Assembly: GCA_030044695.1 (NCBI GenBank)
Contig: JASIDM010000130.1
Coordinates: 1 to 5,688 of the forward strand
Direction: 5' to 3'
Source: Thermoplasmata archaeon
GTDB taxonomy: Archaea; Thermoplasmatota; Thermoplasmata; Lutacidiplasmatales; UBA184
Length of the DNA: 5,688 bases
Shown here one piece after another: positions 1 through 5,369 of the stretch; positions within the stretch are counted from its first letter, which is position 1; every line of letters starts with the position of its first letter. The notes under the pieces were generated by a model. It was not told where the DNA came from, searched no databases, and saw nothing but the letters and a program-made list of their open reading frames with translations. Both the position numbers and the translations under genes were made by a program.

Positions 1-26
1 GACGGTCGCGGGGCCGCGGGAGGGGG

Positions 27-305
27 CTACTTGTACGTCGAGTGGTGGACGGTGCCCTCGTCGTCGACGATCGTGATGCACTCGCCCTCGCACTCGAACA
101 GGCACGCCTCGCACATGATGCAGTCCGGCCCGTGGATGACGGCGGACTTCTCGGCGCGGAACTGGAACTTCGCCGCCACGGCGGGGTCGTCGACGACGCT
201 CGGCCAGTTCTCCCGAGGCTGCATCTCGAAGACCGTCACCGGGCAGACGTCGCGGCAGTGGGTGCAACCGGTGCACTTCTCGTGGGCGACCTCGACCGTG
301 ACCAT
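27..305 (-). CDS. 2[4Fe-4S] ferredoxin, 92 aa, with insertion between cluster motifs
   Basis: Small cytosolic electron carrier. The first motif, C11-x2-C14-x2-C17-x3-C21-P22, is a textbook [4Fe-4S] ligand set. The second, C62-x2-C65-x2-C68-x3-C72, is complete in cysteines but is followed by Glu instead of the usual Pro, and an extra cysteine, C76, lies four residues on. The two motifs are separated by about 40 residues containing an acidic and aromatic segment, much more than in the ~55-residue clostridial type, so this is an insertion-bearing dicluster ferredoxin. The ATG at 305 is preferred over an upstream in-frame start at 407, because the extension is low-complexity Pro/Gly/Arg and would read through the TATA-like box at 336-343. 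The gene lies alone behind that box, about 30 nt from the start codon, with no Shine-Dalgarno site, so the leader is very short. The redox partner is not evident from the neighbours. Confidence 0.93.
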   Translation of the reverse strand: MVTVEVAHEKCTGCTHCRDVCPVTVFEMQPRENWPSVVDDPAVAAKFQFRAEKSAVIHGPDCIMCEACLFECEGECITIVDDEGTVHHSTYK

Positions 306-335
306 AGGGGACCGTGCTACCGTTCCTCGGCGTGG

Positions 336-343
336 ATTAAAAG
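336..343 (-). promoter_or_regulatory. TATA-like box for the ferredoxin gene
   Basis: On the minus strand the box reads CTTTTAAT, an A-T island in very GC-rich DNA. Its centre is about 34 nt upstream of the ferredoxin ATG. With the usual archaeal TATA-to-start distance of about 26-27 nt, transcription would begin about 7 nt before the ATG, giving an almost leaderless mRNA. This agrees with the absence of a Shine-Dalgarno site. Confidence 0.6.
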
Positions 344-452
344 GGTAACTCTCCGCAGGACCGCGACCGCCAGCGGGCGACCTCGGCCCCAGGGGACCTC
401 CCCGCACGGTGGGGCGACGCCGGGAGCCCTGGAGGCCCCGCTCGGCCGCGTC

Positions 453-875
453 CTACAGGGCCAGGGCAGGACCCGTGTAGTTCCCGGCGACGGTCGCCGG
501 CGGCTGGCAGAAGAGGGCGCAGAGGACCCCGAGCGAGTATCCGCCACCCTGCGCTTCGAAGGCGGCCGAGCCGTGGGTCCCGTTGCCGAGGTAGACGAGC
601 GGCAGTCCTGCTGGGCCCTCGCTCCCACAGCTCCACACTCCGAACTCCGTGGAGTTCGCTGCCCACCAGTGGATCGAGACCTCCGTGCCGGCCAACGGCG
701 TGATGTCGGACGAGCAGCCGATCGCCGCGTCGGCGACGCGAAGGCTGCTGAACTGGAAGCTTCGATGTACCGGCACGGTACGGACGGAGAGCGCAAGCGC
801 GACGCCCGCCACGACGACGACTCCCGCGACCACGCCGACGAGGAGCGTTCTCAGGCTCGTTCCCGCAAGGCTCAC
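453..875 (-). CDS. Membrane-anchored extracellular protein of unknown function, 140 aa
   Basis: Not recognised as a named family. A strongly hydrophobic segment at about residues 10-31 (Leu, Val, Gly and Ala rich) follows a short N-terminus with one Arg, so the protein is a signal-anchored or secreted protein facing outwards. The remaining ~105 residues are rich in Ser, Gly, Thr and aromatic residues and look like a small beta-sandwich. They contain four cysteines (C54, C83, C119, C123), enough for two disulfides, and three N-glycosylation sequons (N74-S-T, N98-G-T, N132-Y-T). There is no lipobox. The GTG at 875 is the first possible start after an in-frame stop at 900-902. It begins 72 nt after the reductase stop on the same strand, with no clear TATA box or Shine-Dalgarno site, so it may be read through from the reductase. 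Such short surface proteins are common in Thermoplasmatota; that link is from memory. Confidence 0.8.
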   Translation of the reverse strand: MSLAGTSLRTLLVGVVAGVVVVAGVALALSVRTVPVHRSFQFSSLRVADAAIGCSSDITPLAGTEVSIHWWAANSTEFGVWSCGSEGPAGLPLVYLGNGTHGSAAFEAQGGGYSLGVLCALFCQPPATVAGNYTGPALAL

Positions 876-947
876 ACTTGGCCAAGACGCAGGAGGGCTT
901 CAGACCTTGGGGGCACCGTGGGACGGCGTCGTCGGGGCGGCGTCATG

Positions 948-1799
948 CTAGGGGATCGTCGCCGGGTCGGTCTGGGTCACCCGAGCCCCGTCGCGGAGCG
1001 CGTCCAGCGCCCCCATCTCCTGGGCCGTGAGCTGGAAGTCGTACAGCTCGGTGTTCTCGCGGATCCGCTCCCGGTGCACCGACTTCGGGAGCTCGACGAG
1101 GTCGTGCTGAAGCCCCCAGCGCAGGAGCACCTGGGCGACGCTCTTCCCATGCGCCCGGGCGATCGCGGCGACCGGAGCGGCGTCCAGGCGTCGGCCGCGC
1201 GTGAGGGGGGAGTACGCCTCCACCACGATCCGGTGGGCCGCGGCGTACCGCAGGAACTCCGCGTCGTAGACGAACGGGTGGAACTCCACCTGGTCGACCG
1301 ACGGAGGGGTGTCGGCGTGGGCGGCGAGCTCCTCGAGGTGCCGGATCGCGTAGTTGCTCACGCCGATCGTCCGCACGACCCCGTCCCGACGGAGCTTCTC
1401 GAGCGCCGTCCAGGAGGCGAGCCGGTCCGCGGGCGCGTTGGCCCGGGGCCAGTGGATCAGGTACAGGTCGATCGGCCCGGGGCCGAGCTTCTGCTGGCTC
1501 TTCCGCGCGGCCGCCTGCGCCGGCTCGAGGCCGTGGTCGGTGAACCAGAGCTTGGAGGTGACCACGATCTCGTCGCGCGGCACCCCGCTCTCCCGGATCG
1601 CGGCGCCGACGTCCTCCTCGTTGCCGTACATCGCGGCCGTGTCGATGTGCCGGTACCCCGCCTCGAGCGCCCACGCCACGGCCTGCCGGGTCACGGCGCC
1701 CGGCGGCGTCTGGAAGACCCCCAGCCCGAGCCTCGGGAGTTCGAGCCCCTGGCTCGTCCGGACCCGGGAACCCAGCGAGAGGGCCCCCTCGGCGGTCAT
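948..1799 (-). CDS. Aldo/keto reductase, 283 aa
   Basis: NAD(P)H-dependent carbonyl reductase of the aldo/keto reductase superfamily (TIM barrel, cytosolic), closest in motif style to the 2,5-diketo-D-gluconate reductase and xylose-reductase-like group. The catalytic tetrad is complete: D53 and Y58 in HIDTAAMYGNE, K83 in TSKLW, H116 in LIHWP. The family motif around SNY (148-150), Q170 in VDQVEFHP, and the cofactor-binding LPKS...R..EN segment (237-249) are also present. Length matches the usual 270-290 residues. The ATG at 1799 has a GGGAGG-type Shine-Dalgarno site at 1809-1814 with 9 nt spacing, and the residues upstream are low-complexity, so the longer in-frame extension to 2555 is rejected. 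The start codon overlaps the stop of the upstream small gene as ATGA, implying co-transcription and translational coupling. The physiological aldehyde or ketone cannot be read from the sequence. Confidence 0.95.
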   Translation of the reverse strand: MTAEGALSLGSRVRTSQGLELPRLGLGVFQTPPGAVTRQAVAWALEAGYRHIDTAAMYGNEEDVGAAIRESGVPRDEIVVTSKLWFTDHGLEPAQAAARKSQQKLGPGPIDLYLIHWPRANAPADRLASWTALEKLRRDGVVRTIGVSNYAIRHLEELAAHADTPPSVDQVEFHPFVYDAEFLRYAAAHRIVVEAYSPLTRGRRLDAAPVAAIARAHGKSVAQVLLRWGLQHDLVELPKSVHRERIRENTELYDFQLTAQEMGALDALRDGARVTQTDPATIP

Positions 1800-2089
1800 G
1801 GCCGAGGGCCTCCCGACGGGACCGTCGCGTGAGGGCGGAAGCGAGAACCTCGAGGCATCCGCTGGTCGAACCGTCGCAGCTGGGCCTCGTGCTCGGGGCA
1901 GAGGGAGAACCGCTGCCAGAGGGCTGTCGGTGCGCCGGCCTCGGCGTTCGCGGCGAGGAGCTCGACCGGTCGCGGGCGATCGTCGCAGGGGCCACCGCTG
2001 CCGACCTCCGGCTCGCCGAGGATCGGCCGGAAGGCGAAGTCGTACGCCCGTCCCATGTCGCACAGCGGGCGCTGGAAGATGGCGCTCAT
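1796..2089 (-). CDS. Small protein of unknown function, 97 aa, coupled to the aldo/keto reductase
   Basis: Family not recognised. The main support is position: its TGA overlaps the reductase ATG in the tetranucleotide ATGA (1796-1799), a classic coupling arrangement, and it fills the gap between the reductase and the divergent spacer. The protein looks coding, with a mixed hydrophobic and aromatic N-terminal half (residues 3-50), then ALWQRF and C64-PEHEAQLRRFD, which reads like a short amphipathic helix. Three cysteines (C10, C35, C64) and H67 are scattered, too few and irregular for a confident zinc site. The C-terminal ~18 residues are Pro/Arg/Gly rich and probably disordered. There is no signal peptide or membrane segment. 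The start at ATG 2089 lacks a Shine-Dalgarno site, and a weak A-T-rich stretch at 2121-2126 could be its promoter. It might be a reductase partner or regulator, but that is inference only. Confidence 0.65.
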   Translation of the reverse strand: MSAIFQRPLCDMGRAYDFAFRPILGEPEVGSGGPCDDRPRPVELLAANAEAGAPTALWQRFSLCPEHEAQLRRFDQRMPRGSRFRPHATVPSGGPRP

Positions 2090-2139
2090 CGCCGAACGGT
2101 GCCGCGAGCCCCCCCGGCGCAGAAAGCCGTTGCGACCGC

Positions 2140-2159
2140 CCGGGGGCGCTATCCCCCGG
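2140..2159. repeat. 7-bp inverted repeat in the divergent spacer
   Basis: CCGGGGG (2140-2146) and CCCCCGG (2153-2159) are perfect inverted arms around a 6-nt centre, CGCTAT. The element lies near the middle of the 109-nt spacer between the minus-strand small protein and the plus-strand hydrolase-fold gene, about 40 nt from the latter's ATG. It could be an operator read by a dimeric regulator or a 5'-UTR hairpin. GC-rich DNA makes chance arms of this kind fairly common. Confidence 0.35.
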
Positions 2160-2188
2160 CCGCGGTGTGGTCTCGCCGCCGACCGGGC

Positions 2189-2193
2189 GGAGG
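2189..2193 (+). promoter_or_regulatory. Shine-Dalgarno site of the hydrolase-fold gene
   Basis: GGAGG five nt before the ATG at 2199. It decides the start: the same frame is open back to an ATG at 2055, but that extension would overlap the divergent small gene and encodes Pro/Arg-rich low-complexity sequence. Confidence 0.75.
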
Positions 2194-2198
2194 TTCGG

Positions 2199-3035
2199 AT
2201 GACGATCGGGCGTGTCGACCGGGCGGGGACCAGCCTCAGCTACGAGCGGGTGGGCGACGCCGGGGACCCCGTCGTGCTCGTGCACGATGAGTGGACCGAC
2301 CTCCACCTGTGGGACCGTACCCTCGAACGCCTGGGCTCGGCGTTGCAGCTCCTCGCCTACGATCGGCGGGGGCACGCCCAGAGCCACGGACCCCTCCGAG
2401 CCCATCCGGTACGCGACGACGCCGGTGACCTCGCCACGTTGCTCGAGTCGGTGGAGCTGTTCCCTGCGCACGTGGTCGCCCTCGGCTACGGAGGGTCGGT
2501 CGCCCTTCGCCTGGCGGAGGACCGGCCGGAACTCGTCCGGAGCGTCGTCGCCCACGAGATCCCGGCGTTCGAGCCCCGGACGGCCGGGCTGCGGTCCGAG
2601 GCCCTCGACGACGGCCCGGCCTCGGCGCTCCGTGAGGTCCTCGAAGAGTTCCGCGCACGGGGGCCACAGGCGGCGGCGATCGCCTACCTGGCTCGCCTGG
2701 GGGCGCCGGAGGAGCGGTGGGAGCGACTGGACGACGGCTGGCGCGAGCGGATGCTTCGGGACGCGGAGGCCTGCCGGGCCGAGGTCACCGATCCTGACCT
2801 GGGGCGCACCTCAGCCGACGAGCTGGCGGCCGTGACGGTCCCCGTCCTGCTCACCGCAGGGGGGCGGACCCCGCCGTCCGTGGCCCGAGCGCAGGCCGAA
2901 TTGGCGGCTCGTCTCCCCAACGCGACGACGATCCGGCTCGGGGCGGGCGGCCACTTCGCGCCGTGGTACGACCCCGATCTCTTTGCCGGCGTCGTCGGAG
3001 AGTTCCTGCTGGAGCGCAACGTGCCCTCGCACTGA
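2199..3035 (+). CDS. Alpha/beta-hydrolase-fold protein lacking the nucleophile serine, 278 aa
   Basis: The fold is clear: a first-strand motif PVVLVHD (24-30), the D-x-R-G-type loop AYDRRGHAQS (53-62), the nucleophile-elbow strand VVALGYGGSVAL (92-103), a following strand VVAHEIPAF (116-124), a helical cap (about 135-200), and a C-terminal VPVLLTAGGRTPP (214-226) and GAGGHFAPW (248-256). Length is normal. However, the elbow, normally G-x-S-x-G, reads A94-L95-G96-Y97-G98, putting Gly (codon GGC) where the nucleophile belongs. The oxyanion-loop HG reads HD (29-30), and the usual catalytic Asp region reads GGRT (221-224). Only the His (H252) is clearly kept. The C-terminal layout resembles hydrolases with a G-G-x-S-P-P segment, in which the acid position varies. 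The start at 2199 is fixed by GGAGG. It is divergent from the reductase pair and convergent with thioredoxin. It may be a non-catalytic binding protein; substrate unknown. Confidence 0.9.
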   Translation: MTIGRVDRAGTSLSYERVGDAGDPVVLVHDEWTDLHLWDRTLERLGSALQLLAYDRRGHAQSHGPLRAHPVRDDAGDLATLLESVELFPAHVVALGYGGSVALRLAEDRPELVRSVVAHEIPAFEPRTAGLRSEALDDGPASALREVLEEFRARGPQAAAIAYLARLGAPEERWERLDDGWRERMLRDAEACRAEVTDPDLGRTSADELAAVTVPVLLTAGGRTPPSVARAQAELAARLPNATTIRLGAGGHFAPWYDPDLFAGVVGEFLLERNVPSH

Positions 3036-3107
3036 CGCGGGCCCGAGCCGGGCGGACCAGCACGAGGTCACTCACCGGTACGCCGCGACCGACGACCTCA
3101 AGCCGCG

Positions 3108-3449
3108 CTAGCCGGCGCCGGCGGCGCGTACGACCGCCTCGAGCTCGACGGAGCCCAGGCCGACCCCGTCCACCCCGTCGGCCCGATAGACGGGCCGACC
3201 GTCGCGAAAGACGATGACCGTGGGCACGATCTCGATCGAGAACACCTCCCAGAGGGGGTTCTCCAGCGAGGTGAGGTCGGCGAGCCGGAGCGGGAGCCGG
3301 TGGCGTTCGGCCTCCCGCTTTAGGAGCGGCGCGAACGCCCGGCAGAACGGGCACCAGTCGGCGAGGAAGGCGACGACGACGGTCCCGTTCTCGGCGACGG
3401 ACGCTTCGTGGAACACCGCCGGCGGGGCGGAGAGTCCGGCGACGCTCAC
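3108..3449 (-). CDS. Thioredoxin-fold protein with WCPFC active site, 113 aa
   Basis: Cytosolic thiol-disulfide oxidoreductase. The strand VVVAFLADW leads to the redox motif W32-C33-P34-F35-C36-R37, followed by the long alpha helix, then the cis-proline loop V75-P76-T77, strand VIVFRDG (78-84), and a C-terminal helix. Length is typical for thioredoxin (about 105-115). WCPFC differs from the canonical WCGPC; CPxC motifs of this type occur in archaeal thioredoxins and in glutaredoxin-like proteins, so substrate range cannot be assigned. The frame is open further upstream to 3677, but that part overlaps the divergent zinc-ribbon gene and is low-complexity. GTG 3449 is chosen because it precedes the fold directly and has a GGAG Shine-Dalgarno site (3457-3460, 7-nt spacing). 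Its promoter is probably the A-T box at 3491-3498. No signal peptide or membrane segment is seen. Confidence 0.92.
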   Translation of the reverse strand: MSVAGLSAPPAVFHEASVAENGTVVVAFLADWCPFCRAFAPLLKREAERHRLPLRLADLTSLENPLWEVFSIEIVPTVIVFRDGRPVYRADGVDGVGLGSVELEAVVRAAGAG

Positions 3450-3490
3450 CGGCCCGCTCCGTGCCGGACCCGGCCGGGACGGCCGTCGCC

Positions 3491-3498
3491 ATTTAGTA
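3491..3498. promoter_or_regulatory. Candidate shared TATA-like box for thioredoxin (-) and zinc-ribbon (+) genes
   Basis: ATTTAGTA on the plus strand (TACTAAAT on the minus) is the only A-T-rich stretch in the 87-nt spacer between the two divergent starts. Its centre is about 42 nt from the plus-strand GTG at 3537 and about 45 nt from the minus-strand GTG at 3449. With a 26-27 nt TATA-to-start distance, both mRNAs would have leaders of about 15-20 nt. A 10-bp palindrome, CCCGGCCGGG (3469-3478), lies on the thioredoxin side near the expected start site. Confidence 0.5.
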
Positions 3499-3536
3499 GG
3501 GATGTTCGGTGGGTTTCCGATGGCGCGGGGGCCCAC

Positions 3537-3686
3537 GTGATCCAGGACGGGACGATCGTCTGCGACGCCTGCCACCAGCCGATCACGAAGATCACCCAGG
3601 TCCCCGAGGGCGGCTGGCCCCAGATGCACAACCTGTGCACGAGCTGCTTCGAAGCCCTCTGGAAGACCGCGCTGCAACGGGCATAG
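3537..3686 (+). CDS. Small zinc-ribbon protein, 49 aa
   Basis: A single compact domain with two CxxC knuckles, C9-DA-C12 and C34-TS-C37, separated by 21 residues, the pattern of a four-cysteine zinc ribbon. Between them lies a hydrophilic stretch with G25-G26-W27 and H31. The C-terminal FEALWKTALQR is an amphipathic helix. Nothing else is attached, so it is probably a stand-alone zinc-binding protein that contacts RNA, DNA or another protein; the exact role is not recognised. The GTG at 3537 is the nearest upstream start to the first CxxC. The frame stays open further up to an ATG at 3408, but that extension would lie inside the thioredoxin gene and encodes Arg/Pro-rich sequence. It has no Shine-Dalgarno site, and the A-T box at 3491-3498 is a plausible promoter. 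Its stop is 11 nt from that of the next, convergent gene. Confidence 0.8.
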   Translation: MIQDGTIVCDACHQPITKITQVPEGGWPQMHNLCTSCFEALWKTALQRA

Positions 3687-3697
3687 GCTCGCGGCGA

Positions 3698-4270
3698 TCA
3701 GCCCGAGGAGCCCCGGGGGAGGGGAGGGTCAGGTCCCTCGAACGGCGCGAGGGCCTCGATCGCCTCGTCCTCGAACCAGCTCAGCACGACGAAGTACCAG
3801 GTCAGCACGACGAGCAGCAGGGTGCTCGCCCCGGCGGCCGAAGAGGTGACGACGACCGCCCCCGCCTGGAGCCTCCGGTGCTCCGGCACCGGTTCGATGT
3901 GCAGTACCTCGTCGCCTTGCGCCGTCGTGAGCCTCCAGGACGGCACGAGATGGCTGGTGTGGCGGAGCCGGAAGCTGGGGCCCCCTCCGACCGTGATCTC
4001 GTGACGGGCGAGGTGGGCGGAGAGCTGGGCGATCGTCCCGGGGCCCCCGCCCGCCCGGACCAGGACCGTCGGCTGGAGGAAGCCGGCGCGCTTGAGGCTC
4101 CAGGTCGTCTCCGCCGTCCTCGCCGTGGCGAGCGAGCCTCCGGGGCGTTCCCAGGCGAGGGTCGCCACCTCCATCGTCTCCGACCGCAGGGAGAACGCCG
4201 CCGGGCTCTCGCGGGTACGGATCCATCGGAGGGCCGAAGGGTCCACGGACCCGAACGGGGCGAGGGGCAC
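3698..4270 (-). CDS. C-terminally membrane-anchored protein of unknown function, 190 aa
   Basis: From the GTG at 4270 the protein is a soluble domain of about 140 residues, one hydrophobic segment (about 146-166, with LLLVVLTWYFVVLSWF), and a short acidic, Pro-rich tail. The soluble part has alternating beta-strand character and recurrent short motifs: a Trp-Ser-Leu-Lys-Arg strand and a Gly-Phe-Leu turn, then VLVRAG, FRLRH, a W-R-L strand with a Gly-Asp-Glu turn, and VLHIEP. This pattern reminds me of the tubby/LURP-one-like beta barrel seen in small membrane-linked proteins, but I cannot confirm it. The start rests on the promoter: a TATA-like GTTAAGAG on the minus strand is centred about 26 nt upstream of the GTG, so the transcript would begin at the start codon. 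GTG at 4246 is an alternative. The open frame to 4387 is rejected because it reads through the promoter and is Arg/Pro-rich. Confidence 0.78.
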   Translation of the reverse strand: MPLAPFGSVDPSALRWIRTRESPAAFSLRSETMEVATLAWERPGGSLATARTAETTWSLKRAGFLQPTVLVRAGGGPGTIAQLSAHLARHEITVGGGPSFRLRHTSHLVPSWRLTTAQGDEVLHIEPVPEHRRLQAGAVVVTSSAAGASTLLLVVLTWYFVVLSWFEDEAIEALAPFEGPDPPLPRGSSG

Positions 4271-4291
4271 GGCCCAGCACCTTGGGGCCGC

Positions 4292-4299
4292 TCTTAACG
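4292..4299 (-). promoter_or_regulatory. TATA-like box for the membrane-anchored protein
   Basis: On the minus strand the box reads GTTAAGAG within GC-rich DNA. Its centre is about 26 nt upstream of GTG 4270, the spacing expected for a leaderless archaeal transcript. It is a weak match to the TATA consensus. Confidence 0.45.
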
Positions 4300-4447
4300 G
4301 AACGGGTGAGCGACGTGCCGGTCGAGCCGGACTCCCCTCCTTCGGCACCCCCGATCGAGGCGTCCCGACGGCGCGACGGTCGCTCACCCTCGACGGGCCG
4401 CCGAGCGGGGACGGGAGGGTTCCGTGGCCGGCCGGTCCGTTTCAGGA

Positions 4448-4459
4448 CCCCTCGAGGGG
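4448..4459. repeat. 12-bp perfect palindrome upstream of the second hydrolase
   Basis: CCCCTCGAGGGG is a perfect palindrome ending about 31 nt before the ATG at 4491. It directly abuts a weak TATA-like TTCAAG (4461-4466) centred about 27 nt from that ATG. It therefore occupies the position where TFB would contact the promoter, which would suit a repressor operator. Chance palindromes of this length are not rare in GC-rich DNA. Confidence 0.35.
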
Positions 4460-4490
4460 CTTCAAGTGACTCCGGCCTCTGCTCTCGGCC

Positions 4491-5342
4491 ATGGCTCCGA
4501 AAGTGAGCTCGGAAGGCAAGGCTCCCGTGCGGGCGACCCTGGAAGTGCCCGGCGGTCGCTTGGAGTACGCGACCGCCGGACACGGGACGCCGGTCGTCTT
4601 CGTCCACTCGGTGATCGCCGACAGTCGGATGTGGGACCGGGAGCTCACGCGCTATGCGCCGGGATACCGGACCATCCGGTACGACCTGAGAGGATTTGGC
4701 GGCTCCTCGGCGGCGACCTCCGAGTTCTCCTACACGGCCGACCTCCGTGCCTTGCTGGCGCACCTGAACGCCGGACCCGCCTGGCTCGTCGGCTCGAGCA
4801 TGGGCGGGGCGATCGCGATCAACTTCGCCCTGGCCCACCCGGAGCTGGTCCGAGGCTTGGTGCTCGCCGCCCCCGGGCTCTCCGGGGGGGTCGAGCCCCC
4901 CTTCGACGCCGAGGAGAAGGCCGCCCTCGAGTACGACGACAAGAAGTCGCAGGAGGTCAACCAGGCCTGGACACAGGGGGACCGCGCCGCGGCGTTCGAA
5001 CGCCTCCGCGAGCTCTGGTGCTCCGCCTTGAAGGGCCCGAACCTCGCCCTGTTCCGGACGATGGTCGACGAGAACGCGGCGGAGGTCTTCGGGGACCGGA
5101 GCGCGCAGCACGCCGCACGCGACCCTCCAGCGGAAGGGCGGCTCGGAGGCGTGCGCGTCCCGGCGACCGTCCTCGTCGGCGACCGCGACAACCCGTCGAT
5201 GCCCCTCTTCGCTCGCCGGGTCGCCCGCGGGATCCCGGGGGCCCGGCTCGTGAAGGTCCCGGGGGCGGATCACCTCGTCAACCTCTCGCAGCCCGAGGGG
5301 TTCGACCGGGCGCTCACGGACGCCCTGAGCGGCACGAGCTAG
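4491..5342 (+). CDS. Alpha/beta hydrolase with intact catalytic triad, 283 aa
   Basis: Probable cytosolic esterase, lactonase or C-C hydrolase-type enzyme of the alpha/beta fold; substrate not identifiable. The first-strand motif is PVVFVHS (34-40), followed by V-I-A-D-S-R-M-W-D (41-49), a form common in one branch of the superfamily, although HS replaces the usual HG or HxG. The D-x-R-G-x-G loop is YDLRGFGGSS (64-73). The nucleophile elbow is G101-S102-S103-M104-G105 with S103 as nucleophile, the acid is D233 in VGDRDNPSMP, and the base is H261 in GADHLVNL. A helical cap spans about 135-215. The ATG at 4491 lacks a Shine-Dalgarno site and may be leaderless; a downstream GTG at codon 5 is a less likely alternative. 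The gene stands behind its own divergent promoter region and is followed 85 nt later by a small membrane protein. Sequence divergence from the hydrolase-fold protein at 2199-3035 is large, so they are not a recent duplication. Confidence 0.95.
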   Translation: MAPKVSSEGKAPVRATLEVPGGRLEYATAGHGTPVVFVHSVIADSRMWDRELTRYAPGYRTIRYDLRGFGGSSAATSEFSYTADLRALLAHLNAGPAWLVGSSMGGAIAINFALAHPELVRGLVLAAPGLSGGVEPPFDAEEKAALEYDDKKSQEVNQAWTQGDRAAAFERLRELWCSALKGPNLALFRTMVDENAAEVFGDRSAQHAARDPPAEGRLGGVRVPATVLVGDRDNPSMPLFARRVARGIPGARLVKVPGADHLVNLSQPEGFDRALTDALSGTS

Positions 5343-5369
5343 CCGGCGGCGAGGGCGGTCCCGGCGGCG

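Larger units (their letters stand above)
4271..4490. other. Divergent intergenic region, 220 nt
   Basis: This is the longest gap in the window. It separates the minus-strand anchored protein from the plus-strand hydrolase. It holds a TATA-like box for the former at its left edge and, at its right edge, a 12-bp palindrome followed by a weak TATA-like sequence for the latter. The central part (about 4305-4440) is GC-rich; I find no gene, RNA or strong repeat in it. Confidence 0.6.

Noticed and set aside
1..26. Possible terminator after the ferredoxin stop
   Set aside because: GC-rich with no stable long stem and no T-run on the transcribed strand, and the window edge cuts it.
42..1832. Long plus-strand open frame (596 codons) opposite the ferredoxin, surface protein and reductase
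   Set aside because: Antisense shadow produced by high GC: Arg/Pro/Gly-rich product with no domain motif, lying opposite well-supported genes.
2005..2545. Similar ~24-nt stretches near 2010-2033 and 2510-2533 (both can read LRLAEDRPE)
   Set aside because: One copy is only a shadow frame antisense to the small protein. The match is imperfect and uses common GC-rich codons, so not a real repeat.
3058..3111. Short plus-strand reading in the convergent gap that looks like the tail of a protein (ends ATDDLKPR then stop)
   Set aside because: No start codon or upstream coding signal in that frame, and it runs into the thioredoxin stop. Probably chance, though a gene remnant cannot be fully excluded.
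4880..4905. G-run and C-run hairpin around TCGAG
   Set aside because: Lies inside the hydrolase coding region and encodes ordinary Gly-Gly-Val-Glu-Pro-Pro; no reason to read it as a regulatory structure.
3729..5273. Long minus-strand open frame (514 codons) opposite the intact hydrolase
   Set aside because: Low-complexity Arg/Pro/Gly product with no motif, spanning two real genes and the divergent promoter region; a GC-driven shadow.
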